This document shows positions 4,937-11,418 of a stretch of DNA of 14,757 bases, one piece after another. Positions within the stretch are counted from its first letter, which is position 1; every line of letters starts with the position of its first letter. The DNA comes from CAZGHF01 sp964525595 (lineage in GTDB: Bacteria > Patescibacteriota > Minisyncoccia > UBA6257 > GWB1-50-10): assembly GCA_964525595.1 (NCBI GenBank), contig CAZGHF010000015.1:1-14757 (forward strand). The letters are read 5' to 3'. Made by a program: the position numbers and the translations under genes. The notes below the pieces were generated by a model. That model did not search any database. It was not told the origin of the DNA and saw only the letters and a list, made by a program, of their open reading frames with translations.

Positions 4937-6076
4937 TTATGGCTTAGCAGTTAACCACCTTGCTCTTCGGGCGAGGAGTTCATTCAAAAAAAGATATTGG
5001 GGGGGAGAATAAACATGAGTTACAAAAGCAAGAGTATTACCGATGTTTAAAGGTTGCCCCTTCTCCTCGTTCATTATAACACCATAACCTTGTTCTGTGA
5101 TTAAATCCTTGAAGTTAACAAGCTTAATTTGGTGTCCAAGAAACTTACTAACAAATCCAAACGGCAGACTGAAGCCTAAGTAAAAAATTGTTCCTCGGCC
5201 TCGGCGAGAAGATTTAGGAAAAAGCTTTATAAGATTTTGAATTTCTTCTTTAACTTTTTTGTCAATCACGGCTTTGATTTTTTTAGCCGGAGACTTATCG
5301 TTCAGAAAGAGGAGGATGTCAAGAGCAACACCGGCGTCAACCCCAAAAAGGAGAGCTATTTTCTTCAAAATTCGGACACTTCCCCAAGAAAGGGTTTTAA
5401 AATGAAGTTGATTCTCTTCGCTATTTGCGAAAACATCGGTAGTCTTCTCCTGAGCGAAGACAAAATAATCAAATGATTGAGGAATCGAAAGGGAAAGAAT
5501 TCCGCCGCCTTCAACAATAATTTTCTCTCGTCCCCAATTCTCCATCTTTTCAAGCAAAACCTTAAGTTCCCGATTAATGAAAGTTCCCCGATAACGGAGA
5601 TGGAGATTTTCGCCTTTGAATCCCAACGGATTGAAAACCCGATAAGGACCAAGAGAAACTTCTCTTATCCCGGTACCGGCGAGAACCAAATCCAAGTCGT
5701 GAATTCCAAGTTTCTTTGAAACCGTGCCGCGATAACGGTTTAAAAATTCCCACAAGCCTCGGAAAACGAGAGTGTCGAGTTCAGTTTCACCTATCGGCTC
5801 TTCCGGCTCGCTTCTCTTTAGATGAACCGTGCTCTCAATAGTGAGAGCTTTATCCGAACCCATAGCTAAAATTACTTTATCAACCGGGAAAAAAGGTTTC
5901 TTAATTTCTTCGAGATTTTCCGCAAAAGTTGTTTCGGAAACGATTATTTTCTTGCTCTTGCTCTTAATCCTTGCTCTGGTTGAGATAAAACCGGAACCCA
6001 AATCCTCAATAACTAAAAAGGATTCTTGTCTGCCGGTTAAGAATTTCTTCAATCTTTCGATAAGTTCGCTGTCCAC
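4937..6076 (-). CDS. FtsA/PilM-like actin-fold protein
   Basis: The sequence follows the FtsA/PilM pattern at low identity. Residues 66-115 (KVILAMGSDKALT, then IGETELDTLVFRGL) look like the inserted SHS2 subdomain, which in FtsA carries the pattern of short strands followed by an Ile-rich helix. IIVEGGGILSLS (about 190-201) fits the phosphate-2 glycine loop. LSWGSVRILKKIALLFGVDAG (about 229-250) fits the following conserved segment, and the region near residues 302-315 (IFYLGFSLPFGFVSKFL) fits the adenosine-loop strand. Catalytic residues cannot be assigned with confidence. The start is GTG at 6074-6076. The stop is 1 nt before its membrane-protein partner, suggesting a cytoplasmic ATPase-like scaffold linked to an envelope structure. 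No pilin or secretin genes are nearby. The fold is moderately likely; the role is unknown. Confidence 0.5.
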   Translation of the reverse strand: MDSELIERLKKFLTGRQESFLVIEDLGSGFISTRARIKSKSKKIIVSETTFAENLEEIKKPFFPVDKVILAMGSDKALTIESTVHLKRSEPEEPIGETELDTLVFRGLWEFLNRYRGTVSKKLGIHDLDLVLAGTGIREVSLGPYRVFNPLGFKGENLHLRYRGTFINRELKVLLEKMENWGREKIIVEGGGILSLSIPQSFDYFVFAQEKTTDVFANSEENQLHFKTLSWGSVRILKKIALLFGVDAGVALDILLFLNDKSPAKKIKAVIDKKVKEEIQNLIKLFPKSSRRGRGTIFYLGFSLPFGFVSKFLGHQIKLVNFKDLITEQGYGVIMNEEKGQPLNIGNTLAFVTHVYSPPQYLFLNELLARRARWLTAKP

Positions 6077-6081
6077 TAACT

Positions 6082-6092
6082 TTGAGTATACC
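6082..6092 (-). promoter_or_regulatory. -10 box and operator-like half site before the FtsA-like gene
   Basis: On the minus strand TATACT (6085-6090) lies 8 nt before the GTG start, so an RNA from here would be nearly leaderless. The plus-strand 11-mer TTGAGTATACC (6082-6092) is identical to the core of the palindrome at 6673-6698. No good -35 is seen: TTTAAG is 17 nt upstream and lies inside tsaC. The box is shared promoter and putative regulator site, hence a candidate for co-regulation with the TrpR-like gene. Confidence 0.4.
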
Positions 6093-6101
6093 CTAGAATT
6101 C

Positions 6102-6641
6102 TTACCTCTTAAACTCTACAACGCTTGAAGGATAATTTTTCTTTTTTCCTCCGTTTAAATAGAAATCAATTTTATCACCGAAATAATACCGGGCCTCGGC
6201 AATTGTCCGGGCCGGTTTCTTACCGGCAATATTGGCAGAAGGCGCAACAAGCGGCCCCGTTTTTTTAAGAATTCCACGGAGTAGCTTATCTTTCGGTAAA
6301 CGAAAAGCGATTGAATCTTTACCGCGATGGAGATAGGAGAATTTCCGGATAATCTGTTTGCCGGTGAGAGGTAAAATCACGCTCACCGCACCCACCGAAT
6401 CCCAAAGCGCCTTAAGAATCATTAAGTGTTCTTTACTCGGTTTTATTCCAAACTTTTTCAAATCATTAAGAGAGTCAATAATAACGATAAAAGGTTTATT
6501 CTTATCCCTTTTCCTCACCTTATAAACCCTCTCCACCGCTTTTTTGCTAAGCGCCGAACCCACCAGTCCGTAAATAGTGTCGGTCGGTATCACCCCGATA
6601 CCTCCTTTTTTTAAAATCTTCACAATTTCTTCAGTTTTCAT
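6102..6641 (-). CDS. tsaC: Threonylcarbamoyl-AMP synthase (YrdC/Sua5 family)
   Basis: TsaC makes threonylcarbamoyl-AMP from threonine, bicarbonate and ATP, the first step of t6A formation at A37 of ANN-decoding tRNAs. The signature GGIGVIPTDTIYGL lies at residues 13-26, the KVRKRDKNKPF loop at 41-51 corresponds to the KxR active-site motif, and LVAPSANIAGKKP carries the conserved SAN. The length of 179 aa is that of the short single-domain TsaC, not Sua5. It ends at SSVVEFKR, slightly short of the usual final strand with its R-x-G. A perfect TATAAT is 6 nt before the ATG. The gene is divergent from the TrpR-like gene across a 57-nt gap that holds a strong palindrome. Partner t6A genes (tsaB, tsaD, tsaE) are not in the window. 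Confidence 0.9.
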   Translation of the reverse strand: MKTEEIVKILKKGGIGVIPTDTIYGLVGSALSKKAVERVYKVRKRDKNKPFIVIIDSLNDLKKFGIKPSKEHLMILKALWDSVGAVSVILPLTGKQIIRKFSYLHRGKDSIAFRLPKDKLLRGILKKTGPLVAPSANIAGKKPARTIAEARYYFGDKIDFYLNGGKKKNYPSSVVEFKR

Positions 6642-6647
6642 CCATTT

Positions 6648-6653
6648 ATTATA
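6648..6653 (-). promoter_or_regulatory. -10 box immediately before tsaC
   Basis: A perfect TATAAT on the minus strand leaves only 6 nt before the tsaC ATG, which would place the transcription start at the ATG itself and give a leaderless mRNA. No matching -35 is visible at 16-18 nt. A second possible minus-strand -10 (TATACT, 6687-6692, preceded by TGG-like bases only on the plus strand) lies inside the adjacent palindrome. Confidence 0.4.
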
Positions 6654-6672
6654 ACTTAAATTCCAATAGTGA

Positions 6673-6698
6673 AGGTGGTATACTCAAGTATACCACCT
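6673..6698. promoter_or_regulatory. 26-nt palindromic operator over divergent -10 boxes
   Basis: AGGTGGTATAC (6673-6683) and GTATACCACCT (6688-6698) are perfect 11-bp inverted repeats around TCAA. The palindrome ends directly at the ATG of the TrpR-like gene. Each arm contains TATACT when read on its own strand (6679-6684 plus, 6687-6692 minus). The plus-strand box is preceded by TGG, an extended -10. The shape is that of a dimeric repressor operator covering a bidirectional promoter for the TrpR-like gene and tsaC. The regulator is probably the adjacent TrpR-family protein, by analogy with autorepression in that family. Confidence 0.6.
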
Positions 6699-7016
6699 AT
6701 GTCAAGAACTGGCAGAAAAAAATTTAATAAGGATTTAAAAGAGAAAATCTGGAAAAGTATCTGTACGGATGTAGGAAAATCAAAGGAAACCGTACCGGGA
6801 GATATTCTCTCAGACATCATTACCTGAGAAGACAAAATAATGTTGGAGAAAAGACTGGCCGCCATCTACTTTTTAAAACAGGGTGAGAGTTTAAGGGAAA
6901 CAAGCAAGAAAGCTGGCGTCACTAAGAAAACCGTGGTTTTTATAAAACGCGGCCTGAAAAAACTCGACTACAAAAAGAAGGTTTATTCTAAATCCCCAAA
7001 AAAGAGCAAGATATAA
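6699..7016 (+). pseudogene. TrpR/YerC-family repressor interrupted by one in-frame TGA
   Basis: This is the only plus-strand gene. Read in one frame from the ATG at 6699 to the TAA at 7014-7016 it has 105 codons, matching the TrpR/YerC family (about 100-108), with one TGA at codon 43 (6825-6827). Before the stop: MSRTGRKKFNKDLKEKIW...ILSDIIT. After it: EDKIMLEKRLAAIYFLKQG, then SLRETSKKAGVTKKTVVFI, which is the family helix-turn-helix. The TGA falls where relatives have T-x-x-E before the KRL helix, so the gap is a single residue. Both sides are intact, so this may be a fresh C-to-T (CGA) mutation, stop readthrough, a sequencing error, or a split gene reinitiating at the in-frame ATG (6840-6842). 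Recoding is unlikely, because TGA ends neighbouring genes normally. Confidence 0.7.
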
Positions 7017-7028
7017 AAGGTAATGTGC

Positions 7029-8735
7029 CTACTCAACGGTGGCGCGGATACGGCGAACGCCGGCTGATGAAGCCTGTTCCTTGGTAATTTTGAACTTGCC
7101 GATTTCACCGGTTCGGGTCACGTGCGGTCCGCCGCAAAATTCCTTGCTCCAGGCATCCTCCAAAGAATTTCCGATATAATAAACTTTAACTACGTTAGGA
7201 TATTTTCCTTTAAAGAAGTGAAGAGCTCCGGTTTTCTTGGCTTCCTCTTTTGATATTTCTTTGAAATTAACCGGTAAGTCTTCTTTTATTTTTTTATTCA
7301 CAATTTCTTCCGCTTTTTCAATCTCTTCTTTAGTCATCTTCCGGGGGTAGGTAAAATCAAAACGAGCTCGCTCGGTTGTAATGTCCGAACCGCGCTGTTC
7401 CACCTCGCCGCCCAAAACTTCGCGGAGAGCCTGATTTAACAAATGAGTGGCGGTATGAAACCGCGTCACTTTTTTTAATTCTTCCTGACTTCCGGCTTTC
7501 AGCTCGCCGGTATTCAAAACCAGGCCGTGACCGCCAAATTTTTTCTCCTGCCCGGCCCGGGAAATTTCCTGATGTTTGGCGAATTCCTTGTCAAAATCCT
7601 CACGATTAAGCCTTTTGGCTTTATCTCCTCCAAGCTCTTTTATAATCTCGAAAGGCAAACCGTAGCTCGAAAAAATATTAAAAGCGCTTTGAATGTCCAA
7701 AACTTTCACTTTTTCGAGTTCTTTCAATCCTGTCTGGAGAGTCTTTTCAAAACGTTCTTTTTCGGCATTAAATTCTTCAAGAACTGTCTCGCCGTTTAAC
7801 CCGGGATAAAAACCGCCGTAATTTTCGAAAATTTCTTCAAAAATATGCTGAGAGTCAACCGAATCGCCGGCGAGATAGAAATGCGTAATGAGGCGGCGAA
7901 TCAAACGCCGGAGAATATAACCCGCTTCTTTATTGGAGGGACGAACGCCGTCGGAGATAAGAAAAGCAATGCCGCGACTGTGGTCAGCTAAAATTCTCTT
8001 CGTTCTGTCATTTAACTCCTCCGGTAAAAATTTCATAAGCGGTTTGAACAAATCCGTCTCAAAAATTGTCGGCACGTTTTGCGAAACCATCGCCAGTCGC
8101 TCCAGTCCCATTCCCGTATCAACGCCCGGCGTCTTCAATTTCTCCAGTTTGCCGTCCGGTTGACAGTAATACTCGTTAAAAACTATGTTCCATATTTCCA
8201 CATCTTTCACATAAACCTCGGTGGTGGGACCGCATGGTCCTTCACTGCCGGTCGGCCCCCAAAAGTTGTCTTTACGGCCGAATTTTCTGACGTCGGCAAC
8301 GCCCAAAGAATTCCAGATTTTCTCCGACTCTCCGTCAGCCGGCACTTCGCTGTCTCCTTTAAAGACACTCACATAATCGATTGCTAGCTTCATTTCTTTC
8401 GTGATAAAATCATGGGCGTACTCTATCGCCTCCTTTTTAAAATAACCGCCGAAACTGAAATTCCCGAGCATCTCAAAAAAAGTGAGGTGCGATTCATTAC
8501 CAACTTCATCTATATCCGATGTCCGGAAAGATTTCTGAATCGAAGCAGTATTTTTATTTCCAAAATCCTTCACCGGATCGAGTTCACCGGTAAAGTATTT
8601 CTTAAACTGCTGCATCCCGGCAGTAGTAAGAAGAACCGAAGGGTCATCGGGGATAAGTGAAGAAGAAGGAACGATTGCATGTTCTCTCTCTTTGAAAAAA
8701 TCCAAAAACAGTTTTCTTATTTTTTCCGAACTCAT
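7029..8735 (-). CDS. alaS: Alanyl-tRNA synthetase, compact form without the C-Ala domain
   Basis: AlaRS charges tRNA-Ala and hydrolyses misacylated Ser/Gly-tRNA. Class II motifs are present: TTAGMQQFKKYF (37-48), FRTSDIDEVGNESHLTFFEM with LGNFSFGGYFKKEA (70-104), and GVDTGMGLERL (204-214). The editing domain keeps its zinc-site residues, H427/H431 in HTATHLL and C534/H538 in CGGPH. At 568 aa it is much shorter than the 875 aa of E. coli. The usual beta-barrel linker with GGQVGDTG before the editing domain is missing, and the protein ends right after SSAGVRRIRATVE, so the C-Ala domain is absent. This compact layout is, to my knowledge, common in Patescibacteria. The ATG overlaps the upstream gene's TGA (ATGA). 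Confidence 0.95.
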   Translation of the reverse strand: MSSEKIRKLFLDFFKEREHAIVPSSSLIPDDPSVLLTTAGMQQFKKYFTGELDPVKDFGNKNTASIQKSFRTSDIDEVGNESHLTFFEMLGNFSFGGYFKKEAIEYAHDFITKEMKLAIDYVSVFKGDSEVPADGESEKIWNSLGVADVRKFGRKDNFWGPTGSEGPCGPTTEVYVKDVEIWNIVFNEYYCQPDGKLEKLKTPGVDTGMGLERLAMVSQNVPTIFETDLFKPLMKFLPEELNDRTKRILADHSRGIAFLISDGVRPSNKEAGYILRRLIRRLITHFYLAGDSVDSQHIFEEIFENYGGFYPGLNGETVLEEFNAEKERFEKTLQTGLKELEKVKVLDIQSAFNIFSSYGLPFEIIKELGGDKAKRLNREDFDKEFAKHQEISRAGQEKKFGGHGLVLNTGELKAGSQEELKKVTRFHTATHLLNQALREVLGGEVEQRGSDITTERARFDFTYPRKMTKEEIEKAEEIVNKKIKEDLPVNFKEISKEEAKKTGALHFFKGKYPNVVKVYYIGNSLEDAWSKEFCGGPHVTRTGEIGKFKITKEQASSAGVRRIRATVE

Positions 8736-10102
8736 TTTCTATTATTGTTTATTATAATAACCTCAATCTCAGCAAGCATTATTTTGGCATTTCGGAGTTC
8801 CGTCGCGGTACCGGCTCCGATGATAATCTCCTCAACCTCATCAAAACGGTCATAAAGTTCAGGGACCGCTCTCCTTGTCAGGTTTTTGGCCCGGGCAACG
8901 CCCACTAATTTATCAAACTGAATCCTCAACGATAGGTTTCCCTTTTCAAGCTCGTCTCTCGGAAGAATCTGACTTAACCCGTTCTCTGCTGTAGCTTGAG
9001 CTGCCGTTGCCTGACCAAAAGCCGTTCTCGACTCACCTTCTCCCAGAAGCTCATTTGCTTGGGTAAGATGAAATTGCGCCCTTTCCAGGAGTTCCTCAAC
9101 CGACTTTGAAGAAACATAATCTTCGGATGAAATTCTTTTCTCCAACTCCTCCGCTGCCATCTCAGCTTCCCAGATTATTCCGAGGATAGCTTCTTCCTCT
9201 AAAATATCCCCGTTTCCGTTCTTCAAGGCGCCCTGACGAACAATATTCAGTTCACTCTTTAATCTGCCGTCGGTTACCCTTTCTCTTACTTCATCGAAAA
9301 CGCTCAAGTCACGAGCACTCTTTATCGGCAGAAAATTCAGATAAGGTATCACTTCTTCCGGTTCTGCCTTAAAACGCCCTTCAAAACGGGAAATCAAATC
9401 GGTTTCGAGTTCCCGAATCTTGCCCCGAATTTCCTCCGGCAGCTTTTCTTCAATGTAATTTAAGACATAAACGACACGGAGTTCCCTAAGATGGTTTTCC
9501 TTAAAGGATTGCAGGGTACTCTCCATACGGTTCTTAAAACCTTCCGGGGAATCAAGTTTGATTATCGCCGTCGCCGCCGCCATTTCAAGTTCTTCTTTCG
9601 CTTTTTTTAATTCTTCTTCAACTCCGGTTAACCCCTCAAGCTTCCTAAAAATCTCTTCGTGCTTGACGAATCGGTCGGTAAGCGTATTCAAAAACCCGTC
9701 TACTTGACTGTTCTCGCCGGACTCACTAAGGGACGATATCTTCTCCTCTAAACACTCCGCGTTCTCTCTGTAACTCCGAAGAGCGAGATTTAAAGTTTCA
9801 TTGTTTCCCTCTTCTTTAAGAACCTTGATTTCAGCGGCAAGTTTGTTCATGACCCCTGAATGAAAAGCGGCCTTCCGCAAATCACCAAAGGAAAAAAACC
9901 GCTGGATTCCTCTCTGCCAATTTTTTAGAAAATAAAGTGCGTCTCCCGATAAAATTCTCGGTTCTCTAAGATTTAAGTCTTCAAAAGTTACCTCAAGTTC
10001 CGCCCCGTCATCAACTCTCTCGCCGGCAATAGCAAAAGAATTTCCGGCAAGAATGACAGTGAAAACAAAAACCAGTAAAAAAAAATTCTTCATGACTTTC
10101 AT
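8732..10102 (-). CDS. Exported helical protein with a DUF5667-type domain
   Basis: A Sec signal peptide is clear: MKVMKN followed by FFLLVFVFTVILAGNSFA, with likely cleavage after SFA; there is no lipobox Cys. Right after it, SGDALYFLKNWQRGIQRFF (about 52-70) matches the DUF5667 pattern (PGDPLYFLKRxxRGIxxxF, from memory), a family frequent in Patescibacteria. The rest, about residues 75-450, is almost all amphipathic helix rich in Glu, Lys and Leu, with probable coiled coils, and no enzymatic motif is seen. It is expected outside the cell membrane, perhaps as an envelope or S-layer-associated scaffold; the role is unknown. It follows rpoD after 28 nt and overlaps alaS by 4 nt, so it probably shares their transcript. 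Confidence 0.75.
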   Translation of the reverse strand: MKVMKNFFLLVFVFTVILAGNSFAIAGERVDDGAELEVTFEDLNLREPRILSGDALYFLKNWQRGIQRFFSFGDLRKAAFHSGVMNKLAAEIKVLKEEGNNETLNLALRSYRENAECLEEKISSLSESGENSQVDGFLNTLTDRFVKHEEIFRKLEGLTGVEEELKKAKEELEMAAATAIIKLDSPEGFKNRMESTLQSFKENHLRELRVVYVLNYIEEKLPEEIRGKIRELETDLISRFEGRFKAEPEEVIPYLNFLPIKSARDLSVFDEVRERVTDGRLKSELNIVRQGALKNGNGDILEEEAILGIIWEAEMAAEELEKRISSEDYVSSKSVEELLERAQFHLTQANELLGEGESRTAFGQATAAQATAENGLSQILPRDELEKGNLSLRIQFDKLVGVARAKNLTRRAVPELYDRFDEVEEIIIGAGTATELRNAKIMLAEIEVIIINNNRK

Positions 10103-10130
10103 ATATTCTTACATTTTCGCATTTCGTAGT

Positions 10131-11399
10131 TTAGTATCCTTCAAGTTTTCTTGCCTTCTGATGCTGTCTTATTTTCTCAAGGGATTTGGCTTCAATTTGA
10201 CGAATCCGTTCACGAGTAACACTGAAAACCTTTCCAACTTCCTCAAGAGTGTGGGTAATGTTATCCTCAAGCCCAAATCTCATTGAAAGTATTTTTTGCT
10301 CCCGCTCGGTCAGGTCATTCAAAATTTCCTGGATTTGGTCCTTCAAAAGCGCTTGACTCGCAAGCTGGTCAGGGCTTAAACTCGCTTCGTCTTTAATGAA
10401 ATCTGAAAGAGTTGAGTCCTCACCTTCGTCTCCAATCGGCGACTCAAGAGATATCACCTCCTGGGAAATTTTCTGGATATAGCGAATCTTTTCAACGTCA
10501 AGGCTCATCTCAGTAGCAACCTCCTCAGACAAGGGTTCCCGGCCAAGTTCCTGCATGAGTTGCCGCTTGGCTTGAGTGTATTTAGTAATCGTCTCAACCA
10601 TATGAACCGGAATTCGGATGGTCCGGGAATAATCGGCCAGAGCTCTCGTTACAGCCTGACGAATCCACCAGGTAGCATAAGTAGAAAATTTGAAACCTTT
10701 TCGGTAGTCAAATTTATCAACCGCTCTTGATAAACCAATATTTCCCTCCTGAATCAAATCAAGAATAGAAAGATGAGGACTGCGGTTTACGTAGCGCTTA
10801 GCGAGAGAAACAACCAGCCGAAGATTTGACTGGACCAGTTTTTTTCTTGCCGTTTCATCTCCCCTTTCAATCCTTCTTGCGAGTTCCTTTTCCTCCTTAG
10901 AAGTAAGAAGGGGGGTGCGACCGATTTCTTTTAGATACATCTGGACAGCATCAGGCAAGTCCGGTGCAAGACGCGTTGCGTCCATTAACTCCTTAGCGCT
11001 TATATCAAGGGAGCCGGCAGTCATAATTGAACCTGACTCCCTTACCTTAATTCCTTCTCTATCAAGCCGATCATAAACCTTGTCCAAAAAAGAAAGATTT
11101 TTTTCAATGTCGGGGAAGTAATTCAAAACCTCGGCATCGGTTACAAAACCCCGCACCCGACCCCGCTCAACGAGAAACTGAAGCGACTCTTCAAATTCTT
11201 CCGGGGATTGTTTCTTTACTCTTCTTCTCGGTCTTACAGATTTCTTTTTCGCAACTTTCTTTACTTTTTTCCTTTTTCTGGTTATCTTCTTTTTCTTTGC
11301 CGTTTTTCTTCTCGTTGTCTTCTTCTTTACAACCTTCCTTTTCCCCTTTTTCGTTTTCTTTTTTACAGTTTTCTTTTTTATAGTTTTCTTTCTTGCCAT
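10131..11399 (-). CDS. rpoD: Primary sigma factor with a lysine-rich N-terminal tail
   Basis: The housekeeping sigma-70/A factor. Region 1.2 is DLPDAVQMYLKEIGRTPLLT (147-166). Region 2 includes the SNLRLVVSLAKRY and IQEGNIGLSRAVDKFDYRKGF segments and the -10-reading FSTYATWWIRQAVTRAL (238-254). Region 3 is about 266-330. Region 4 includes LTEREQKILSMRFGL (363-377) and the helix-turn-helix TLEEVGKVFSVTRERIRQIEAK (384-405). Before a short region 1.1-like segment (67-115) lies an unusual tail: residues 1-63 contain about 40 Lys/Arg and no acidic residue, like a histone H1 tail, where classical region 1.1 is acidic. The gene starts 19 nt after dnaG, the usual partner, and no terminator lies between them. 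Confidence 0.96.
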   Translation of the reverse strand: MARKKTIKKKTVKKKTKKGKRKVVKKKTTRRKTAKKKKITRKRKKVKKVAKKKSVRPRRRVKKQSPEEFEESLQFLVERGRVRGFVTDAEVLNYFPDIEKNLSFLDKVYDRLDREGIKVRESGSIMTAGSLDISAKELMDATRLAPDLPDAVQMYLKEIGRTPLLTSKEEKELARRIERGDETARKKLVQSNLRLVVSLAKRYVNRSPHLSILDLIQEGNIGLSRAVDKFDYRKGFKFSTYATWWIRQAVTRALADYSRTIRIPVHMVETITKYTQAKRQLMQELGREPLSEEVATEMSLDVEKIRYIQKISQEVISLESPIGDEGEDSTLSDFIKDEASLSPDQLASQALLKDQIQEILNDLTEREQKILSMRFGLEDNITHTLEEVGKVFSVTRERIRQIEAKSLEKIRQHQKARKLEGY

Positions 11400-11418
11400 G
11401 TTTTTACAAATAAAGTCT

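Noticed and set aside
6825..6827. TGA read as Gly or Trp (alternative genetic code)
   Set aside because: rpoA, rpmJ, infA and the DUF5667-type gene end at TGA at the expected length or in overlap with the next start, so TGA is a stop here.
6656..6865. 69-codon minus-strand frame in the tsaC/TrpR-like gap
   Set aside because: It covers the operator and the antisense of the TrpR-like gene, whose plus-strand reading has recognisable helix-turn-helix content.
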